Assembly (NCBI GenBank): GCA_019352095.1 | Contig: JABBNY010000002.1 | Coordinates: 4,893 to 46,095 of the forward strand | Direction: 5' to 3' | DNA length: 41,203 bases | DNA from: Acidobacteriota bacterium | Lineage (GTDB): Bacteria > Actinomycetota > Acidimicrobiia > Acidimicrobiales > RAAP-2 | Part shown: positions 1 to 7,568 of the stretch, in pieces | Layout: every line of letters begins with the position of its first letter | How positions within the stretch are numbered: the stretch's first letter is position 1 | Position numbers and translations under genes: made by a program | The notes under the pieces: generated by a model | Database searches by the model: none | What the model was told of the DNA's origin: nothing | Seen by the model: the letters and a program-made list of their open reading frames with translations, nothing else

Positions 1-98
1 GTTTTCATGACTGAAGTTGTGATGGGACTTCTTCGACACCGTGACGACGACGAATCTCATTGTCTCTGGCGGACTATCCCCACAGTGAAGGTTTGACC

Positions 99-656
99 GT
101 GCGCGCTGACGCCCAACGAAACCACGACAAGATCCTCGAGGCGGCTGAGCAGGTCTTCGCCCTCGAAGGCGTGACGGTCCCTATCGACCTGGTCGCCGAA
201 CGTGCCGGCGTCGGAATCGGCACGCTCTACCGCCACTTCCCCACGAAGGAATCTCTCTTCGAAGCAATCGTCACGACTCGACTCTCGAGTCTCTTGGCGA
301 GTGCCGATGCGTTCACACGCGACCTCGATCCCGCCATCGCGCTCGATGCATTTCTGCGAGAGTTCGCCAAGCAAGCCGCGGAGAAGCAGGATCTCTTCGA
401 GGCACTCGGACAAGCCGGCATCGACGTCAAGTTGAAATACTCCGGCCTCGTTGACGAATTGACCGCGCGCGTCGATACACTTCGCCGACGTGCGGTCGTC
501 GCGGGAACGATTCGCAGTGACGTCGATACCAACGACATCATAAACCTGGTCATGGGTACCTGCCACGCCGCGGGACACACTGGCGCGGACGACGAGGGTC
601 TACAGCGTCTGGTCAGCATCGTGATTGCGGGCTTGCAACCCGTCACGCCACGTTGA
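99..656 (+). CDS. TetR-family transcriptional regulator
   Basis: A DNA-binding repressor-type protein of about 185 residues. The N-terminal helix-turn-helix reads as a classic TetR domain: an ILEAAEQVFALEG helix, then VAERAGVGIGTLYRHFPTKESLFEAI. The C-terminal ligand domain is helical with no recognisable ligand signature. I chose GTG at 99 because GAAGG at 87-91 lies 7 bases upstream and the protein then begins just before the first HTH helix; TTG at 60 would add 13 residues. The stop overlaps the next gene's start (TTGA), so it is probably co-transcribed with the DNA glycosylase. Whether it controls that gene or something left of the window cannot be told. The family call is secure; the target is unknown. 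Confidence 0.9.
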   Translation: MRADAQRNHDKILEAAEQVFALEGVTVPIDLVAERAGVGIGTLYRHFPTKESLFEAIVTTRLSSLLASADAFTRDLDPAIALDAFLREFAKQAAEKQDLFEALGQAGIDVKLKYSGLVDELTARVDTLRRRAVVAGTIRSDVDTNDIINLVMGTCHAAGHTGADDEGLQRLVSIVIAGLQPVTPR

Positions 657-1234
657 GTGCCTCGAACACTCCGCACCCCGTTCAACCACGTCGTTGCTCG
701 TGGTGCGGTGATGACGAGTTGTACGTCGCGTATCACGACAACGAATGGGGTGTGCCTGTTCGCGACGACGCATCACTCTTCGAATTGCTCACCCTCGAAG
801 GGGCCCAGGCCGGTCTCAGTTGGTTGACCGTGCTGCGTCGCAGAGAAGGCTATCGGCGAGCGTTTGAGAACTTCGACGCCGACGTAGTCGCTCGCATGGA
901 TCGTGCGCGCATCGAAGCGATCCTGGGTGATCCCGGTGTCATCCGCCATCGTCAAAAGATCGATTCAGTCGTCACCAACGCACGCGCCATCCTCGCCCTG
1001 CACTCTCGTGACGACTGTACGAGTTTCGCCGACTACGTGTGGGCACTTGGGAGTTCCGACGTCGACGGCACCACCAGCGCAAAAATCATGAGTAAACAGC
1101 TTTCGCACGACGGTTTCAAATTCGTTGGTCCCATCATCTGTCTTTCATTCATGCAGGCAAGCGGCATGCGCAACGACCACGCCCCGGGCTGCTTTCGCTT
1201 TGACGAACTTGAGGCACTTCGACCATTCGCGTGA
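653..1234 (+). CDS. tag: DNA-3-methyladenine glycosylase I
   Basis: Base-excision repair enzyme that removes 3-methyladenine from alkylated DNA. The 193-residue protein carries the family landmarks. These are a zinc site of C15, H28 (in YHDNEWGVP), H176 and C180 (HAPGC), with the same spacing as Escherichia coli Tag as I remember it, and the base-recognition Glu at about 49 in LLTLEGAQAGLSW. Full length for the family. The start is TTG at 653, sharing bases with the TGA stop of the upstream TetR gene, which implies translational coupling. There is a short N-terminal extension (about 11 residues) compared with E. coli Tag. No alkylation-response regulator is seen, unless the TetR protein serves that role. 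Confidence 0.95.
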   Translation: MSASNTPHPVQPRRCSWCGDDELYVAYHDNEWGVPVRDDASLFELLTLEGAQAGLSWLTVLRRREGYRRAFENFDADVVARMDRARIEAILGDPGVIRHRQKIDSVVTNARAILALHSRDDCTSFADYVWALGSSDVDGTTSAKIMSKQLSHDGFKFVGPIICLSFMQASGMRNDHAPGCFRFDELEALRPFA

Positions 1235-1496
1235 ACAATGAATGGTCGCTCGGTCGCTGCGACCTTCGAGTAATGCTCCCCGCATTCTTGTAGCTTCAAC
1301 AGAATTCTTGACAATTTTCAGATTCTGAGAAAGGTCGCGACCGATGGGCACCATCGGGAGACTCCCGCGCAACGTACCAGCCAGTACTTCACCGCCGTGA
1401 TTGGTCGTTGCATCCATGTTGGGACCGAAAATTGCATCAAGACTTGAGCCCTTTTCAAGAAGTCCCGTATGCACCCAGTAACCAGGACAGATCAGA

Positions 1497-2372
1497 ATGA
1501 GTCACATCTCTCGGGGACGACATCGGGAGATCGCACGGCCGCTTGTCGCAGTCTCATTGCTCGCGATGGCACTGACAATGGCTTGGGTAACTACGGCGGG
1601 CGCGGGTGCCTCAGAGCAATCATCCAACGTCACGATGAACGAGGTCTTCTCCATTCCGGTCTCCAACGTCACCAATGGTGTCTCGCTACCTTCCAGTCTC
1701 CTCGTGACGGGCGCTCGTCTCGACACGTTGAACCCAGACGGGACCGGGGCCGTATCGTCGACGGGGAGGATCTATCTCTCAATCCTCATGAGTTCCGGAC
1801 CGCCCCAACTCTCGCAAGGCAACGTCAACGACGGCCACTTCTTCTCCGGGATGACTCCGTTGATGGGTTCTGCGATTGTCTTTTTGAGTTCCACCGGCAC
1901 ACGCGTCACTGCAACTCGCTCTGACCCCGTAGATCAAACTTACAATCCCAACGCGACCATTGATGATGGCCTTGTAGACGCCGTCTACTCATTTCTCGTT
2001 CCTATCGACACCAGATCGGGGTCTGTCATCATTGAACCTACATTCACCAACGGTGTTGAGTACACGGGCTTCTCGGGCACTCCGGTGGCCCGACTCAGAA
2101 TTGGCGGACCAACGACGTTCTCGATCACGTTTCCCAAGAAACTGACCGGCACAGCGCCTCACGCAATGTGGAGTGCGCAATCGCTCACTCCACTTGCGAT
2201 GGTGCATTCAACTTCAGTTATCGTCCAATGGGCGATTGTGATCATCATGCTCACCGCGGTACTTACACTGTGGGTTGTCACTCGCCGGCGCCGAGATGTC
2301 GCTCACGATTCTTCAGGCCACACGAATACCTCGAGTCCCAGCGCCCATCGCCACCAAGAGCGGTCCTCTTGA
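1497..2372 (+). CDS. Secreted, C-terminally membrane-anchored protein of unknown function
   Basis: I do not recognise the family. The 291-residue product begins with basic residues and a hydrophobic stretch (about 15-37, ending ATTAGAGA-like small residues before SEQSSN) that looks like a signal peptide. A Ser/Thr/Gly/Asn-rich domain of about 200 residues, probably beta-rich and extracytoplasmic, follows. A single transmembrane helix lies near 240-262 (VIVQWAIVIIMLTAVLTLWVV), followed by RRRR and a polar, His/Ser-rich cytoplasmic tail. The topology (signal, exported domain, TM, basic stop-transfer) resembles a type I surface protein. It stands alone on the plus strand; the 262 bases upstream contain TTGACA at 1308 but no convincing -10. 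Expression and partner are unknown. Confidence 0.8.
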   Translation: MSHISRGRHREIARPLVAVSLLAMALTMAWVTTAGAGASEQSSNVTMNEVFSIPVSNVTNGVSLPSSLLVTGARLDTLNPDGTGAVSSTGRIYLSILMSSGPPQLSQGNVNDGHFFSGMTPLMGSAIVFLSSTGTRVTATRSDPVDQTYNPNATIDDGLVDAVYSFLVPIDTRSGSVIIEPTFTNGVEYTGFSGTPVARLRIGGPTTFSITFPKKLTGTAPHAMWSAQSLTPLAMVHSTSVIVQWAIVIIMLTAVLTLWVVTRRRRDVAHDSSGHTNTSSPSAHRHQERSS

Positions 2373-2580
2373 ATCAAGGCGCGATCTGCGTCGCCACTCG
2401 TGGCACATTCAAAGCGCATCCAGATCGAAGAGAAGGACGCCTCACTACGTGGCTCAACGAAATCCGACTCGCGAATCGGATTTCACAGTTCACACAGACG
2501 CAACGAGCCGTTCCACGGCCGCGTATCGCTCAGATGCGAACGCGGTGGACTCATCAGTCTGAGAGTGCACGGTGAGTCTC

Positions 2581-2697
2581 TCAGTTGTCCATCAGACCCT
2601 TCTTCGACTCCTTCTTGGCGTGCTTCTCATTGCGTTTTTCCTTCAAGGTCTTGCCGACCTTCTTCGAGTTGTGTTGGTTCGGTGACTTTTCGGCCAT
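2581..2697 (-). CDS. Small lysine-rich protein (38 residues)
   Basis: A 38-residue, strongly basic protein starting MAEKSPNQHNSKKVGK and ending KKESKKGLMDN. Nearly a third of residues are Lys or Arg. Short proteins beginning MAEKSP..NSKK occur in other actinobacteria as uncharacterised ORFs (from memory, not searched). ATG at 2697 is chosen over the longer open frame because GGAG sits 5-8 bases upstream. There is no hydrophobic segment or Cys pair. It could bind nucleic acid, but that is only a guess from charge. Confidence 0.7.
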   Translation of the reverse strand: MAEKSPNQHNSKKVGKTLKEKRNEKHAKKESKKGLMDN

Positions 2698-2865
2698 GGT
2701 GACTCCTCTAGCGGGCGACGTCATTGTTGGCGGCGTCGAGATCAACGTTGTGAACTTCCAACCGAGCGGCTCGACCTCAGTGGAAACCCTCAGTCGAGGT
2801 CTCATCTCCGACCTTAACCACTGCGCTCACACATGGTGCTTTCGAAGCTGATCTCCCAATACCTT

Positions 2866-2899
2866 GGTGGTCGAAGCATTTGAGCACGCTTCGACCACC
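2866..2899 (-). terminator. 12-bp perfect hairpin, candidate terminator
   Basis: GGTGGTCGAAGC (2866-2877) and its exact reverse complement (2888-2899) enclose a 10-base loop. It lies beyond the stop of the APC permease operon, which reads leftward. No T-run follows on either strand, so termination is inferred from position and stem strength only. Confidence 0.5.
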
Positions 2900-2944
2900 G
2901 GAGTCTCTCAGTATCGAGATGAAGCCGTTTGCGCGTTCCCAGAG

Positions 2945-2986
2945 ACCACTCGACCCGCGATTCGAATGAATCGCGGGTCGAGTGGT
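2945..2986 (-). terminator. 19-bp perfect hairpin, candidate terminator of the M20-permease operon
   Basis: Positions 2945-2963 (ACCACTCGACCCGCGATTC) pair perfectly with 2968-2986 around a GAAT loop, 15 bases beyond the permease stop at 3001. It is the strongest hairpin in the window and the first one met by leftward transcription. It lacks a U-tract, as do the other strong hairpins here. Confidence 0.6.
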
Positions 2987-3000
2987 GTGGTGCGCTCTTC

Positions 3001-4431
3001 TTACACGACGTCAAGGTCGTAAAGTTCTGCTCCTTCGAGTAACGCCGGAGCGTCGCGGATAATCTCAGGCTTTCGAGCAGCGAGCACCGATGTGTAGATG
3101 ACACCCGCGAGCAGAAGACCAATCGTCACGTAGGGCAGGTACTTGTAGGGCGGTTGCTGACCGGGCTGGAGGGCACCATAGACCGGCACCAGCAAGATGA
3201 GAAAGCCAACGATTGGAATTATGAAACGCATCAGGGCCTTCCTCGGGCCCGCCTGGCGATCGTTCTTGAACCAGTGCACGATCAACGAGAAGTTCGCCGC
3301 CAGATACATCGTGATGATGCCCAGGATTCCAAGTGTCGTCAAGAATCCCACCGCGAGGCCAGGGTTCGTGAACCACGTCGAGGCGACGCCGATGACGATG
3401 CTCGGTGCGACGAAGGCAATGGCTGCGCGCGACGGCGTCTTGTACTTCTCGGAGATCTTGGAGAGCTTGCGACTCCACAGACCACTTCGCGCACCTCCAA
3501 AGACGACGCGCGCGACCTGGGTGTTGGCCGCAACGTAGGACGACGTGACACTGGTCAGGAATATCCACACGATCAGCGGTGCGAACGCTGAGGCGTACTT
3601 GGCGGCGGCGGTGTGGAACGGATTGGGGTCCGCGATGATCGCAGCAACGTGCGAGGGACCAAAGGCCGTAATGAGTGCCCACGAGCCAAGCACGTAGATC
3701 GTGCCACTCACGAGAACCGTCAAGAGTAGAGCGCGCGGCACATTCTTCGTGGGGTCTCGGGTCTCTTCGGCGAGTGGCGCGGCCGCTTCGAATCCACCAA
3801 AGGACCAGATCGCCCACCCGAGGGCGAGCAGCGTGCTCTTAGAGCCGCCGGGCCACCTGAAGGGAGCCGACGTGATGCCCTGGGGACCACCGTGCGCGAG
3901 AAAGACAATGCTCATGACGATCAACAAGAGCGCCTCGAAGATATACAAGATATAAGAGAGCTTCACCCCGAACTTGAGTCCGACGACCACAGGCACCGTG
4001 ACGAGCACACCGTAGAGGATCGTCACGATCTGGGTTATCCCCCAGATGTGCGAGCTACCGAAGAGGTTCGAGACAATGTAGCTACCTACGAAGATATAGA
4101 TACCTCCGAACGAGATCACGTAACCCAAGATGGCAATCACGCCAATCGCGGTCGCTGTCTTGGCTCCAATGGTCTTCGCAATATAGGTAAGGAACGACCC
4201 CGAACTCGGATAGACCGCCGCAAACTGCGCGAGCGAACTGGCGGTCGCAGCGACTGCCACCATGGCGATGAGGAACATCAGCGGTACAGCCGCCCCCGCC
4301 AACGAAGCGATCAGCCCCGTCGAGAAGAAGAGGTTGAACGCTGGCGCAACCATAGCCAGGCCTGGGATGAGGACACCGGCCAGGCCGATTTGGCCTCGAC
4401 CGAGTGTCCCCGATGTTGTTTCACTGCTCAT
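3001..4431 (-). CDS. APC-family amino acid permease
   Basis: A cytoplasmic-membrane amino acid or amine transporter of 476 residues with about 12 hydrophobic segments. The first helix region LAGVLIPGLAMVAPAFNLFF and the TM6-like FGGFEAAAPLAEETRDPTKNVPRAL segment are typical of the APC superfamily. ATG at 4431 is chosen because GGGGGAG precedes it closely; the longer frame upstream merely overlaps the hydrolase. The gene overlaps the end of the hydrolase by 11 bases, making it the last gene of a four-gene leftward operon (M20 peptidase, FadR-type regulator, hydrolase, permease). The substrate is not readable from sequence. Context suggests import of the compound that the two hydrolases act on. 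Two strong hairpins follow the stop. Confidence 0.9.
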   Translation of the reverse strand: MSSETTSGTLGRGQIGLAGVLIPGLAMVAPAFNLFFSTGLIASLAGAAVPLMFLIAMVAVAATASSLAQFAAVYPSSGSFLTYIAKTIGAKTATAIGVIAILGYVISFGGIYIFVGSYIVSNLFGSSHIWGITQIVTILYGVLVTVPVVVGLKFGVKLSYILYIFEALLLIVMSIVFLAHGGPQGITSAPFRWPGGSKSTLLALGWAIWSFGGFEAAAPLAEETRDPTKNVPRALLLTVLVSGTIYVLGSWALITAFGPSHVAAIIADPNPFHTAAAKYASAFAPLIVWIFLTSVTSSYVAANTQVARVVFGGARSGLWSRKLSKISEKYKTPSRAAIAFVAPSIVIGVASTWFTNPGLAVGFLTTLGILGIITMYLAANFSLIVHWFKNDRQAGPRKALMRFIIPIVGFLILLVPVYGALQPGQQPPYKYLPYVTIGLLLAGVIYTSVLAARKPEIIRDAPALLEGAELYDLDVV

Positions 4432-5239
4432 TGATGTCTCCCCCTTTGGAAGTCTTGATGAAATTGATGAACTGCTCATTGAATGGATCAGGGTGTTCCC
4501 AGATGCACCCGTGCCCACCCTTGGTGGTCCTGAACTCGGAGCCCGGCACCAACTCGTGGAGCGTCTTTGACAGGTGCACCGGTATCAGGATGTCTTCCTC
4601 ACCAGCGAGCACCATGGTGCGTACCGAGATCTGGTTCAGTCGGTCGGTGGTGTCGTGGTGACGAATGGAGTGCAGTTGGGCCAGATAGGCGGGCGTTGGT
4701 TGGTTCATGTACGCCATCGCGGTCTCGAACTCGGCGAGTTCGTCTTCACGGGTCAAGAAGAACTCTTGGGTGAAAGCCCACAGTGACACGTCACGCATCA
4801 CCGCAGGTACGCCCATGACCGGTGCCATGTCGGCCCACAGAGAGAACATGCGAGAGCAGAATGGACCCGGTGCCGCATACGTGCACGCAAGCGTGAGACT
4901 TCGAAGGTCGTCGGGGTACGCGAGCGCGTACTCCTGGGCGATCATGCCACCCATCGAGACGCCCATCAGATGAAAGTCGGTCACGTTGAGGTGATCAACG
5001 AGCGCCTTGGCGTCCTGGGCGAAGAGCGCCGTCGTGTAAGGGCCCGCCGGTTTGGAACTCTCACCAATACCGCGATTGTCGAATCGCAGCACGCGGTATC
5101 CGGCAGCCAACAGCGCATCCACCTGGTACACCCAGGTGAGAAGGTCGTCGGCCAGACCGTTGATGAGCACGACGGTCTCTGGACCATCACCCTCCAAGAG
5201 GTAATTGATGTCAATGTCATTGACGTGGGCGTACGGCAT
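4421..5239 (-). CDS. Alpha/beta-fold hydrolase
   Basis: Soluble hydrolase of 272 residues with a complete catalytic triad. The nucleophile is Ser95 in GVSMGG, the acid is Asp216 in LAGEEDILIP, and the base is His243 in GGHGCIWEHP. The oxyanion region INGLADDLLTW and the FDNRGIGESSKP motif match the 3-oxoadipate enol-lactonase/haloperoxidase-like branch of the superfamily. Real substrates in this branch vary widely, and nothing here is aromatic-ring catabolism, so I do not call it pcaD. It starts 8 bases after the regulator gene, with GGAGG-like sequence (complement of CCTCCTAGG) upstream, and overlaps the permease. It probably hydrolyses an ester, lactone or amide linked to the operon's substrate. 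Confidence 0.9.
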   Translation of the reverse strand: MPYAHVNDIDINYLLEGDGPETVVLINGLADDLLTWVYQVDALLAAGYRVLRFDNRGIGESSKPAGPYTTALFAQDAKALVDHLNVTDFHLMGVSMGGMIAQEYALAYPDDLRSLTLACTYAAPGPFCSRMFSLWADMAPVMGVPAVMRDVSLWAFTQEFFLTREDELAEFETAMAYMNQPTPAYLAQLHSIRHHDTTDRLNQISVRTMVLAGEEDILIPVHLSKTLHELVPGSEFRTTKGGHGCIWEHPDPFNEQFINFIKTSKGGDINEQ

Positions 5240-5247
5240 TGGTCCTC

Positions 5248-6069
5248 CTAGGCGGTCCTTGGTTGTTGACTCTTTCGAGTTCTCGGTGTTCGGCCGTTCG
5301 AGTCTCGCGCTGGGTCCTCGTCGACCGTGGAGATCAGGCGCTTCAGAATGGACTCTGAGAGGTGGAAGTGCTCGGCTGCGAGATTCGCCGCGAGGTCAGG
5401 GTCACCCGCAATGACCGCGGCCGCCAGCAACGGGTGCTGCTGCAATGCCCTCTTTCGAAGCATCGGCGAGTACGGTTCAACGCCAAAGCCCAGACTGACC
5501 TCGGCGCGGATGCGATAGGTCAACGCTTCAAGCAGTGGATTGTGAGTAGCGCGATTGATGGCGAGGTGAAGATCTCGATCCGCGATACCCGACGAGTGTC
5601 GATCATCACCCGCCGACGCATATGCGTCTACCGCACGTTGGATGTGCTTGATGTCACTGTTGTCACGTCGCTCCGCAGCAGCGCGGGCCACCATTGACTC
5701 CACCAGCGATCGAAGATCGAGCAGTTGATTGAGGCGTTCGCGCTCAGGTACGAGGACACGACGCACGATGGCCTTGGTGTCGTCCGACGAGTGGTCTTCG
5801 ATGAAAGTACCGCCACTGCGGCCCCGCTTGATCGAGACGTATCCCGAAGCAGCGAGACGCTGGAGCGCCTCGCGCACGACGCCGCGCCCAACGCTCAGCA
5901 TCGTCGCGAGTTCACGTTCTGGCGGAAGTCTCTGGCCGGGCACGAACTCACCAAGGGCAATCGCGGTCACGAGCCGATCTGCGAGACGTTCTCCCGCGTT
6001 TTGCATGGGCAGGGGCTCCAAGAGCCCCGAAACGACGTCGAGATGATCGTCAACACCATGGTGCTCCAT
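5248..6069 (-). CDS. GntR-family (FadR subfamily) regulator
   Basis: Transcription factor of 273 residues. The winged helix-turn-helix spans about 24-90 (LADRLVTAIALGEFVPGQRLPPERELA, then VREALQRLAASGYVSIKRGRSGGTFI). The FCD effector domain follows, with the metal/ligand-type DRDLHLAINRATHNPLL segment. The tail is basic and polar. ATG at 6069 follows AAGGAGG and shares one base with the TGA of the upstream peptidase gene; GTG just before it is a possible alternative. Embedded between an M20 peptidase and a hydrolase, it most likely controls this operon in response to the substrate or its product, usually a carboxylate or amino acid for FCD proteins. I could not see a clear operator upstream of the operon. 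Confidence 0.93.
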   Translation of the reverse strand: MEHHGVDDHLDVVSGLLEPLPMQNAGERLADRLVTAIALGEFVPGQRLPPERELATMLSVGRGVVREALQRLAASGYVSIKRGRSGGTFIEDHSSDDTKAIVRRVLVPERERLNQLLDLRSLVESMVARAAAERRDNSDIKHIQRAVDAYASAGDDRHSSGIADRDLHLAINRATHNPLLEALTYRIRAEVSLGFGVEPYSPMLRKRALQQHPLLAAAVIAGDPDLAANLAAEHFHLSESILKRLISTVDEDPARDSNGRTPRTRKSQQPRTA

Positions 6070-7328
6070 CACGAGCCTCCTTCATTGAAGTAATTGAGCA
6101 GGAACCTCGCCAAGGTCAGGGCCCCGGCCTCGATCGACGCCAGCTCGACGCTCTCGTTCGAACCGTGCATATTTCTCACCACTGGTCCAAAGCAGAGCGC
6201 GGGTACGCCGAGTTGATTGACGTAGTAGCGCGCGTCCGTGGTGCTGCCGAGCAGTTCACTCGACGGTGCCTCGCCATGGACATCGACGTGCGCTCTGACC
6301 ACATCGTGAACCAGCGGATGATCGGCCACCAAGTGATAGGCCTGTGCCTTGAATCCGTGGAGGGCCACCTCGAACTCGGGACCGTCCGTGTCGCGCAGTG
6401 CGTCCGCAACGATGGCGTGCACCGTGGCGCGAACCTGCTCGTCATTCACGTCATCGGGGTGGCCGACGCGAATCTCCAGCTCGGCGACCGCCGCCACGCT
6501 TGAGGGCCATTCACCGAGTCGGATCACTCCGACATTCACGTTGTACGGCCGAGCAATGGCGTCAAAGGGAGGCTTCAACTCCTTGTTGTACTCCTCTTCG
6601 AGGTGCTCGAGGGCTCCAATCAATGTGGAGACCACCTGAGCTGGCGCCGCAATGCGATCCGAGCTTTCCGCGTGACCGCCACCAAAGCGGATGATGATCC
6701 TCACCCACGTGATGGCGACACCACCCAAGAGGATCTTGAGGTTCGTTGGCTCGGGCAGCACGACTGCGTCTGCGCTGACACCGGCGCGCACGGCGGCCAG
6801 CGTCCCGTTTCCGGTGTACTCCTCTTCGATGACGGATAAAAAGGAAAGATTACGTTGCCCGGCGTTGGCGCCAAGACGGCGAAGGGCCCTCAGAGCCAGC
6901 ACCGCCATCGAAAAGCCACCTTTCATGTCGCCAGCGCCTCGACCGTAGAGCCACCCGTCGCGAATGACCGGGACGAACGGATCACTTGACCACGTCGCTT
7001 CGTTCGCCGGCACGGCGTCGATGTGACCGTTCAACAACAGTGACCGACCTCCGTCGTGCGGCATCCTGCCCACCACATCAAAACGTCCCTCATAGGAGTA
7101 CGCGGGCACTCCAGCCAGGTCATCGTCTCCAATCGAATCGGGTATGGCGAGGCGCTCGACGTCAAAGCCGAGTTCGAGCATCGTCGACGCCATCAGTTCC
7201 TGGGCCGCACTCTCGCTACCTCGCAACGAAGGTCGTGCCACGAGCGCCGCCAAGAGCTCAAAGGCGCCCGGGGCCTCGGCCGCCACCGCCTCTCGCAACT
7301 CGGCGTTTGAGATCTGGATGTGCTGCAT
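6069..7328 (-). CDS. M20-family metallopeptidase (ArgE/DapE-like deacylase)
   Basis: Zinc hydrolase of 419 residues of the ArgE/DapE/carboxypeptidase G2 type, which cleaves N-acyl amino acids, small peptides or carbamoyl compounds. Metal and catalytic residues are all visible: H102 and D104 in LNGHIDAVP, bridging D134 in GRGAGDMKGG, general base and ligand E168/E169 in VIEEEYTGNG, E193 in LPEPT and H388 in NMHGSNE. A dimerisation insert lies at about 205-315. It heads the leftward operon; AGGGAC is 6 bases before the ATG. It is neighboured by a permease rather than by arg or lysine-biosynthesis genes, so a catabolic role is more likely than ArgE or DapE proper. Confidence 0.9.
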   Translation of the reverse strand: MQHIQISNAELREAVAAEAPGAFELLAALVARPSLRGSESAAQELMASTMLELGFDVERLAIPDSIGDDDLAGVPAYSYEGRFDVVGRMPHDGGRSLLLNGHIDAVPANEATWSSDPFVPVIRDGWLYGRGAGDMKGGFSMAVLALRALRRLGANAGQRNLSFLSVIEEEYTGNGTLAAVRAGVSADAVVLPEPTNLKILLGGVAITWVRIIIRFGGGHAESSDRIAAPAQVVSTLIGALEHLEEEYNKELKPPFDAIARPYNVNVGVIRLGEWPSSVAAVAELEIRVGHPDDVNDEQVRATVHAIVADALRDTDGPEFEVALHGFKAQAYHLVADHPLVHDVVRAHVDVHGEAPSSELLGSTTDARYYVNQLGVPALCFGPVVRNMHGSNESVELASIEAGALTLARFLLNYFNEGGS

Positions 7329-7568
7329 GCTGCGTCCCTTTTAAAAGTCCTAAATCCGGACCATATCACCAAATGGGACGCCGGGCTGCGTTAATTTGCC
7401 ACGACGGAGATGCGCGCTCCCCTCAGAACTCGAGTTGCGGACCGGCCGATGACGTGTTGCGCAGGTACCGCGATGATGGTCCTCGTCACCAGGACCCAGC
7501 TCGCGATCAGGGGCTGACACCACGGGCCCACTCGTTGACACGGTTGGAAACCAGTTGGCGCCCGGTGA

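Noticed and set aside
1341-1366. Short hairpins CCGATGG-GCA-CCATCGG and GGGAG-A-CTCCC after the glycosylase gene
   Set aside because: Only 5-7 bp, overlapping each other and over 100 bases from the stop; too weak to call a terminator.
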